From Armatimonadota bacterium (lineage in GTDB: Bacteria > Armatimonadota > UBA5829 > JAUSEB01): 39,900 nt of DNA. How positions within the stretch are numbered: position 1 is the stretch's first letter; every line of letters begins with the position of its first letter. The notes under the pieces were generated by a model. The model had not been told where the DNA came from, did no database searches, and saw only the letters and a list, made by a program, of their open reading frames with translations. Positions 1-5,676 of this stretch are shown one piece after another. The translations under genes were made by a program, and so were the position numbers. The stretch spans positions 1 through 39,900 of the forward strand of contig JAUSEB010000161.1 in NCBI GenBank assembly GCA_030650495.1. Direction: 5' to 3'.

Positions 1-61
1 CAAAAATCGGTAAAATGAAGTCTGTGCTAAATTGGAACATGTAAGACACGAGGAGGATGGT

Positions 62-1108
62 ATGAGATTTGAAGGAGCGTGGACGGCCCTGGTCACGCCG
101 ATGACCACAAGCGGCGACGTTGATTGGGACGGTTATCGCAAAAATATAGATTTTCAGCTTTCGCAAGGAATTAGCGGCATCGTGCCGGTGGGAACCACGG
201 GTGAGTCTCCCACTTTGGACTGGGATGAGCACAATCACGCCGTGGAAGTCGCGCTGGATGAAGCCGACGGCCACTGCGAGGTATTAGCGGGAACCGGAAG
301 CAACTCAACTTCGGAAGCCATTGCCAGCACCCGGTATGCCGTCGGACACGGGGCAAAAGGCGCTCTTCTTGTGGATTGCTACTATAATGGGCCATCCTCC
401 CTTGAACTCAGGAAAGAATACTATGACGCTGTGGCCGAGAAATTCCCGGATGTTTCCATTGTTCCCTACATAATCCCCGGTCGCACCGGCACGGCTATGA
501 GCGCCGAAGATTTGGCGATTCTGGCTTCGGAGCGAAGCAACGTGCATGCGGTCAAGGAAGCGACCGGCGACCTGAAGCGCATGGCCCTAACCCGCGATCT
601 GTGCGGGCCGGATTTCGCCATTATGTCCGGCGACGACGACCTCACATTCCAGATGATGACCGATCCGCGAATCAAAGCCAACGGCGTTATTTCGGTAATG
701 TCCAATATAGCGCCGGCTGCTATTCAGGCTATGACCCACGAAGCCGCCGAAGGTAATGTCCAGGAAGCTGAAGAGATACGCAGAGCATTGGACCCGATAT
801 TTGGAGTCGTGGTGGTCAAAGTGAACTCCCAGCGCGAGATACCCGGAAGAGGAATGGCGGAAGTGTCGGATAAGTTCCGAAACCCGCTGCCGGTCAAGAC
901 AATGATGAGGGTAATGGGAATGCCGTCGGGGCCATGCAGGCAGCCTCTAGGTAAAATGAGCAAGGACGGTCTGTCCGTATTGCGGTCGGCGCTGACCGCC
1001 CTATGGGAGCGTAATCCCGAAGTCCTGGCGCCGATACAGGAGTTCTACGGAGTGGACATAGCAAGCCGACTCGCGGATGATCGGATTTGGAATAAACTGG
1101 CATATTGA
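62..1108 (+). CDS. DapA/dihydrodipicolinate synthase family protein (aldolase/lyase class)
   Basis: Motifs GTTGESPTL, YYNGPSS, YIIPGRTG and VKEATGD (Schiff-base Lys context). Start set to ATG 62, preceded by AGGAGG at 51-56; the ORF track's start at 32 has no such RBS. Confidence 0.88.
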   Translation: MRFEGAWTALVTPMTTSGDVDWDGYRKNIDFQLSQGISGIVPVGTTGESPTLDWDEHNHAVEVALDEADGHCEVLAGTGSNSTSEAIASTRYAVGHGAKGALLVDCYYNGPSSLELRKEYYDAVAEKFPDVSIVPYIIPGRTGTAMSAEDLAILASERSNVHAVKEATGDLKRMALTRDLCGPDFAIMSGDDDLTFQMMTDPRIKANGVISVMSNIAPAAIQAMTHEAAEGNVQEAEEIRRALDPIFGVVVVKVNSQREIPGRGMAEVSDKFRNPLPVKTMMRVMGMPSGPCRQPLGKMSKDGLSVLRSALTALWERNPEVLAPIQEFYGVDIASRLADDRIWNKLAY

Positions 1109-1128
1109 TTAGTCGTTAGCTGTTGTGG

Positions 1129-1165
1129 TGTATCGGGATTTGAGCGTAGCGGAAATCCCGATACA
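1129..1165. repeat. Hairpin A: 13-bp perfect inverted repeat TGTATCGGGATTT / AAATCCCGATACA, loop GAGCGTAGCGG
   Basis: Arms at 1129-1141 and 1153-1165, read directly. Confidence 0.85.
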
Positions 1166-1174
1166 TACGCGGCT

Positions 1175-1221
1175 TGTTTCGGGATTTCCATTCCGCTGCG
1201 CTCCATTCAAATCCCGAAACA
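1175..1221. repeat. Hairpin B: 13-bp perfect inverted repeat TGTTTCGGGATTT / AAATCCCGAAACA; its loop contains CCGCTGCGCTC, the near reverse complement of hairpin A's loop
   Basis: Arms at 1175-1187 and 1209-1221, read directly. B is a diverged inverted copy of A. Confidence 0.85.
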
Positions 1222-1463
1222 CCAACCTTTAATGGCGGGGTCAGGAGACCCTCGCCGAGCATAGGGAATATAAAATCCCACCCATCAATAGTCTCCAAAC
1301 GTAACTTTCCCACCAGTCCTGACGTTGTACATGTGGCGGGGAAATTGGGCTGTCGATAGTCGAAGTCGATTTTCCCGACCTTGCCGACGTAGGGACGCCG
1401 ATGTACGCCACCGCGAAAGCGATTGGTCGGGGCTGGTGGCCGCAAACAGTGAGCGGCGCCAGA

Positions 1464-2072
1464 GTGTCCAATCAATTTATAACAGATACAGACGAGAACT
1501 TGCTCGCCCGTTACCACGAGGGCGACCTTGAGGCGATGGAAGAGCTTTTCAGGCGATACCAGAAGCCGCTGTATGGTTACGTACGCCGGGTTGTGAACTC
1601 AAATGAACTGGCGGAAGATGTTGTCCAGGAGACGTTCATCCGGCTGTGCCGGTGTAGTCCAGGCCAGAGGCCGGAGGCCGGCAAATTCATCACTTGGCTT
1701 TACACCATAGCGACCAATCTATGCAGGGACGCTTTTAGACGAAGCTCGCGGCGCCCGGAACGACCGGCCAGCGAGATATATGAGGACGAAGAAGTTCCGA
1801 TAACCACCAACTTGTGGAACGCGGAGCCTCAGAGCGTGGAAGGGGAAACCCTCCAGCGAGAGCTTAGGAGGCAGGTCCGGGCGGCTATAGAAAACCTTCC
1901 AAAACGGGAGAGAACCGCCGTGCTTTTGAGAGAATATCAGGGGCTTGCTTATGATGAGATCGCCGAAGTTATGGGTTGCACGACCGGCAGCGTGAAACTT
2001 TTATTGCACAGAGGCCGCCGCAGATTGAAGGATTTACTGATTACATTGGTGGAAAACGAGGAAGAATTCTGA
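1464..2072 (+). CDS. RNA polymerase sigma-70 factor, ECF subfamily
   Basis: Region 2 (LARYHEGDLEAMEELFRRYQKPLYGYVRRVV...LAEDVVQETFIRL) and region 4 (LPKRERTAVLLREYQGLAYDEIAEVMGCTTGSVKLLLHRGRRRLKDLL). The start is uncertain: the ORF-track ATG at 1401 lies in repeat-like sequence, and GTG 1464 fits the protein N-terminus better. Confidence 0.9.
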   Translation: MSNQFITDTDENLLARYHEGDLEAMEELFRRYQKPLYGYVRRVVNSNELAEDVVQETFIRLCRCSPGQRPEAGKFITWLYTIATNLCRDAFRRSSRRPERPASEIYEDEEVPITTNLWNAEPQSVEGETLQRELRRQVRAAIENLPKRERTAVLLREYQGLAYDEIAEVMGCTTGSVKLLLHRGRRRLKDLLITLVENEEEF

Positions 2073-2120
2073 GGGAGTCGAGGGATGACCCCACCCCAGC
2101 CCTCCCCTAAAAGGAGTTTC

Positions 2121-2160
2121 GGCGCCAAAGGCGCCGGCATCGGCAGCAGGCTACCGATGC
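2121..2160. repeat. Two adjacent hairpins: GGCGCC-AAA-GGCGCC and GCATCGG-N9-CCGATGC
   Basis: Arms 2121-2126/2130-2135 and 2138-2144/2154-2160, read directly. Confidence 0.75.
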
Positions 2161-2177
2161 AACAGAAATCGAGGATA

Positions 2178-2251
2178 GTTGAAGGTTGAATGTTGAAGGT
2201 TTAAGGTATTGTTACGCCCTCATCTTCAACATTCAACATTAAACATTCAAC
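2178..2251. repeat. Imperfect inverted repeat of GTTGAA/TTCAAC units with a 14-bp perfect core, GTTGAATGTTGAAG / CTTCAACATTCAAC
   Basis: Core arms 2185-2198 and 2224-2237. Confidence 0.8.
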
Positions 2252-2269
2252 AGACTAGAGCGCTGAATT

Positions 2270-3082
2270 ATGAAATGCAAAAACGCTAAATTAATAATAT
2301 CCGCCGCCATTGATGGCGAAATCGCTGAGCGTGAAACGACTGCGCTTAATGCCCATCTTGCCGGGTGCGTCGAATGCCGTAGCGAGAGAGCTTCGTTAAA
2401 CACGCTTCGCCGGACGTTGACCGTCTGGGAAGCGCAAGAACCCGCGGAATCGTTGGCTGACGCATTTGCCGCCCGGCTGAGGAGAGAGCGGGAGACGCGA
2501 GCAAGAGGCTGGCGCGCGCTCATATTCCCAAGAGTCCAGGCTTTTGGGTTTGCTTCAGTGGCTGCCGCCGTGATTATAGTTGCGCTGTTTATCGGAACGG
2601 CACATTATAAGCCGCAAGCGCCCATTGTGAAGGATAATAAGACTAATATCGTTAAGAATGACGCGGGTCAACATGAACAGGCGGACTCTCAAATCGCAGT
2701 GGTCCCGGCTCCGGTTAGAGAAGCTGCTTCCGAGCAGGCGGTTCAGCCCGTTGTCAACCAAAACAAGCCGTTCAAACCCGAACGAACGCGAATTGCGACC
2801 AGAGTGGCTAAGGCTATAATTTATAAATCGCCGCGCCGGCGCTCGACAAAGGCGATTGTTGCCTTAGCTCCCGAAGCGACCGAGGCCGCGGAAAAGCTGG
2901 CCAAGTCGGCGAAGTTGGAAGCTGAGAAAAAAATAACCGAGAAAGCCCTGAGATTAAAGACTTTATTAGCCGAAGCCAATTATAGTATAGATCGCGCGAT
3001 TATAAGCCCGGCGTCGGAAGTTTCGGATGAGTTCATGGAGCCGGATGCTTACGGATCAGAAGCGGAAATAACATCCATCTAG
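2270..3082 (+). CDS. Putative anti-sigma factor with N-terminal zinc-finger domain and one TM segment
   Basis: N-terminal HLAGCVEC (H-x3-C-x2-C, ZAS-type), central TM FGFASVAAAVIIVALFIG, located directly downstream of the ECF sigma gene. Confidence 0.8.
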   Translation: MKCKNAKLIISAAIDGEIAERETTALNAHLAGCVECRSERASLNTLRRTLTVWEAQEPAESLADAFAARLRRERETRARGWRALIFPRVQAFGFASVAAAVIIVALFIGTAHYKPQAPIVKDNKTNIVKNDAGQHEQADSQIAVVPAPVREAASEQAVQPVVNQNKPFKPERTRIATRVAKAIIYKSPRRRSTKAIVALAPEATEAAEKLAKSAKLEAEKKITEKALRLKTLLAEANYSIDRAIISPASEVSDEFMEPDAYGSEAEITSI

Positions 3083-3101
3083 GACCTTGAATAGGTGTCG
3101 G

Positions 3102-3127
3102 TGTTTCGGCATTTCAATGCCGAAACA
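3102..3127. repeat. 11-bp-stem hairpin TGTTTCGGCAT-TTCA-ATGCCGAAACA immediately upstream of an RBS
   Basis: Arms 3102-3112 and 3117-3127, followed by an A-tract and AGGAG. Resembles hairpin B (TGTTTCGGGATTT). Confidence 0.75.
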
Positions 3128-3145
3128 AAAAAAAGGAGTTTGTTT

Positions 3146-4282
3146 ATGTGGCAATCCTATAACGCCAGGTTTTTTGCAGCTTTGGCGATCATAGCATTGC
3201 TCTTGATTCCTACAGGAGTGGCCGGAGGTCCGGCAAAGAGCGATTCAAACATATTCGACCTGCTTATGCCCGGCCAAGAGCCGGACTCCGTATATAGCGA
3301 GACTGACCCTTCGCCCGGCCTTCGCGCCATGCTGGAGCCGATGATGAGCGTCGTGCGCAAGGTTGAGGTTCTCAGCTATAGCGTGAAATCTGACGCAACT
3401 GATGAGGAAATACTGAAGGGATTCGAGACAACGCTGACACGGCAAGCATGGGAGAGACGCGTTATCCAGAGGCCGGGACGAGGTTTCGACGCTGTATTCT
3501 CGCATGATCGAAAAGATGGGCTGATGGAGTTTATGCTCATCGAAATCAGAGGTAAAAACGCCAAACGCGAGGCCAGCTTCACTCGAATAATCGGTGAGAA
3601 GGACAACGGCGTATCCGTGCCGCTGACTCCTCTTTCCAGAAAAGAAGCGCCGCCGTCCATCAACGGCCTTCGGATAACAGCCGCCGGTCCCAGCTTGCAA
3701 TATGAAGCCTGGGCAAAGGACATCGTGGAGGTCCAAAAGCTTCAGCCGACCGGCCAGTTTAGCATGCCGGATATTATCACCGAAGGCTCCGGGATGCGTA
3801 TCGACCTCCCGCTAAGCCAGCAGATGCAGCAGTTCCGTATGGGGTCCGCGCTGGACTACAGCATCAAAGGTCCGCAAAGATTCACGGTTAAGATAGAGAG
3901 CACAGGGTCGCCTGTGACCGTCAAAATGAACGGGATCAAGCAGTTGAGCGTAAACGCGGCCAACGCGCCCGTGGCCATACTCGGCTTGCCTTCCGATGGA
4001 ACGCATATCATCGAAGTAGTGAATCAGAAAGTCGTGCTGAACCTGGAACCGCTGCAGAGTGGCGAGATCAAAGTGAACGCGACAAATGCTGAAATTACCG
4101 CAACACTGCCTAATAGCTCAAATGTGGAAATTAGCGCAAATGCCGTGGCCGGAACGGTCAGGTTGGAATCTCCAGGATGGACTCCCAAAACGGAGAATCC
4201 GTTTAAGATGACTTTAGGAACTGGGGCGGCGAAGCTGTTCCTCGAATCCGTGAGTGGGAAAATAACGATTAATTTGAAGTAA
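3146..4282 (+). CDS. Secreted protein of unknown function; C-terminal beta-rich region resembling DUF4097-type adhesin repeats
   Basis: Signal peptide MWQSYNARFFAALAIIALLLIPTGVAGG. ATG 3146 preceded by AAAAGGAG (3131-3138). C-terminus ends LFLESVSGKITINLK. Confidence 0.65.
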   Translation: MWQSYNARFFAALAIIALLLIPTGVAGGPAKSDSNIFDLLMPGQEPDSVYSETDPSPGLRAMLEPMMSVVRKVEVLSYSVKSDATDEEILKGFETTLTRQAWERRVIQRPGRGFDAVFSHDRKDGLMEFMLIEIRGKNAKREASFTRIIGEKDNGVSVPLTPLSRKEAPPSINGLRITAAGPSLQYEAWAKDIVEVQKLQPTGQFSMPDIITEGSGMRIDLPLSQQMQQFRMGSALDYSIKGPQRFTVKIESTGSPVTVKMNGIKQLSVNAANAPVAILGLPSDGTHIIEVVNQKVVLNLEPLQSGEIKVNATNAEITATLPNSSNVEISANAVAGTVRLESPGWTPKTENPFKMTLGTGAAKLFLESVSGKITINLK

Positions 4283-4286
4283 ACTC

Positions 4287-4313
4287 AAGCTGACAGCTGT
4301 CAGCTGTCAGCTT
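4287..4313. repeat. Palindromic repeat AAGCTGACAG-CTGTCAG-CTGTCAGCTT between convergent genes
   Basis: 10-bp perfect arms 4287-4296 and 4304-4313 in the 36-bp gap between convergent stop codons. Confidence 0.7.
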
Positions 4314-4318
4314 CAATC

Positions 4319-4744
4319 CTACAACTGAAGCTCACGGCCAAGATCGATTATCACATCGTCAGTCAGGCGGGAGTTGAACTCTTCCCAGCGTTCTTTGGAC
4401 CAGATCTCTATGCGGTCGGAGAGGCCAACTATCCAGATGTCCGCTTTGACGCCGGCATGATCGAGCAGCATTTGGGGAATGGCCACGCGGCCTTGCCTGT
4501 CGGGGACGCACTCAACGGCGGAGCCGAGGAAATATCTTTCAAGTTTGACGCCGCGCTCATCGAGCAGCGACTTGGGCACAAACTTCTTTTGGACTTCAGA
4601 CCAGCTTCTGTCGGGGAAGACCCAGAGACAGCCGTGCAGGCCGCGAGTCATGACGAATTTCTCGCCGAGTTTGACCCTGAATCTGGCCGGCACAACAGTG
4701 CGTCCCTTATTGTCCACGGAATGAGCATAGGCCCCCGAGAACAA
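4319..4744 (-). CDS. mraZ: Division/cell wall cluster transcriptional regulator MraZ
   Basis: MFSGAYAHSVDNKGRTVVPARFR ... GRVAIPQMLLDHAGV...IWVGL-like double SpoVT/AbrB signature. TTG start at 4744 with GGAGGGG at 4749-4755. Confidence 0.93.
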   Translation of the reverse strand: MFSGAYAHSVDNKGRTVVPARFRVKLGEKFVMTRGLHGCLWVFPDRSWSEVQKKFVPKSLLDERGVKLERYFLGSAVECVPDRQGRVAIPQMLLDHAGVKADIWIVGLSDRIEIWSKERWEEFNSRLTDDVIIDLGRELQL

Positions 4745-4822
4745 TACACCCCTCCATTTATCCCGCCCTGGGTTTGGGATTTCGTTCTCTTATAACAATT
4801 TGCCCAGGGCGCAAAACCAGTC

Positions 4823-5458
4823 TTAGTTGTTTACCGCGCGGATTTGCTCCGCGCGCGATTGTATTCTGAACTTGATCGATTGCTTTTGTGATTTTGCGCG
4901 CACGAATTGCATGTCTTCCAATGCGCTGAAATCTCGGGTGTCCGCAAGCAGCAGTGAAAGCAGAAACTCCTTGTTGCTCCTGGCGGACGAAGCCGCCGTG
5001 CAAGTCCCGCAGTAAGCCCCTGACGCAATGGTTTCCCCGCCCTGATCGGCTAAATTCACAACCGTATCCGGGAAAGGCTCGATCTTTCCACAAATATTAC
5101 AGCGTGGAATAGGAAGGAGTTGGCTTCCGGTGTCCGCGCAGAGTTCGTCCACGATTTTGTAGATGACCTCGTCGAATGAGCGGTGCAATATGACGAAACC
5201 GAAATTCGATCTGAGAGCAAACTCCAACTCCGCAAGCGTCGCCTGTTGGTCCTGCCGTATCTTTACGGCATAGCTAAACAGTTTTCCCTGGCTCAATTGC
5301 CGGACTTGAAGATCCGTCTCCAGTTCGGCGAAGAGGTTAGACACTTCCCGAGCCTCCTCTTCATTTCGCGCCTCAACCAAGTAGACCGCGCGGGTCCCCT
5401 GCGGCTGAGGGTCAAGCCATATCTGTTTAACAGCTTTTACCGGCATTCGGCGACGCAT
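4823..5458 (-). CDS. Hypothetical protein with a CxxC...CxxC putative zinc-binding motif
   Basis: RCNICGKIEPFPD...GAYCGTC. ATG 5458 preceded by GGAGGT (5464-5469). Upstream of mraZ on the same strand. Confidence 0.75.
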   Translation of the reverse strand: MRRRMPVKAVKQIWLDPQPQGTRAVYLVEARNEEEAREVSNLFAELETDLQVRQLSQGKLFSYAVKIRQDQQATLAELEFALRSNFGFVILHRSFDEVIYKIVDELCADTGSQLLPIPRCNICGKIEPFPDTVVNLADQGGETIASGAYCGTCTAASSARSNKEFLLSLLLADTRDFSALEDMQFVRAKSQKQSIKFRIQSRAEQIRAVNN

Positions 5459-5481
5459 TGTTGACCTCCATTTGGCTCAAG

Positions 5482-5517
5482 TTACCAGAATCTACCACCG
5501 GCTACCACTTTCTACCC
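5482..5517 (-). promoter_or_regulatory. Putative MraZ-box array: four direct repeats (GGGTAG, TGGTAG, TGGTAG, TGGTAA) at exact 10-bp spacing
   Basis: Plus-strand positions CTACCC 5512-5517, CTACCA 5502-5507, CTACCA 5492-5497, TTACCA 5482-5487. 10-bp-phased TGG-type repeats are the known architecture of MraZ operators. Confidence 0.7.
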
Positions 5518-5522
5518 CACAG

Positions 5523-5552
5523 ATTATATTTTGTCGCCTGCCAGCTAGTCAA
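5523..5552 (-). promoter_or_regulatory. Sigma-70-type promoter TTGACT-N18-TATAAT for the 211-aa gene and mraZ
   Basis: Minus strand: -35 at 5547-5552, -10 at 5523-5528, with A-tracts upstream of the -35 (UP-element-like). Confidence 0.75.
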
Positions 5553-5676
5553 CAGTTTTTTAGGGGTTTAAGAATTTTTTTTTTTGGAGCCGGTGATGAA
5601 CTGTGCTGTTACAACGTCCTTTATAGTAGGATTGTTTAACAATGACACATAAGCGGAAATGTGGAGGCACACATAG

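Noticed and set aside
1116-1517. 133-aa minus-strand ORF upstream of the sigma gene
   Set aside because: Spans REP-like hairpins and repeat sequence and crosses the sigma-factor start; likely repeat-derived.
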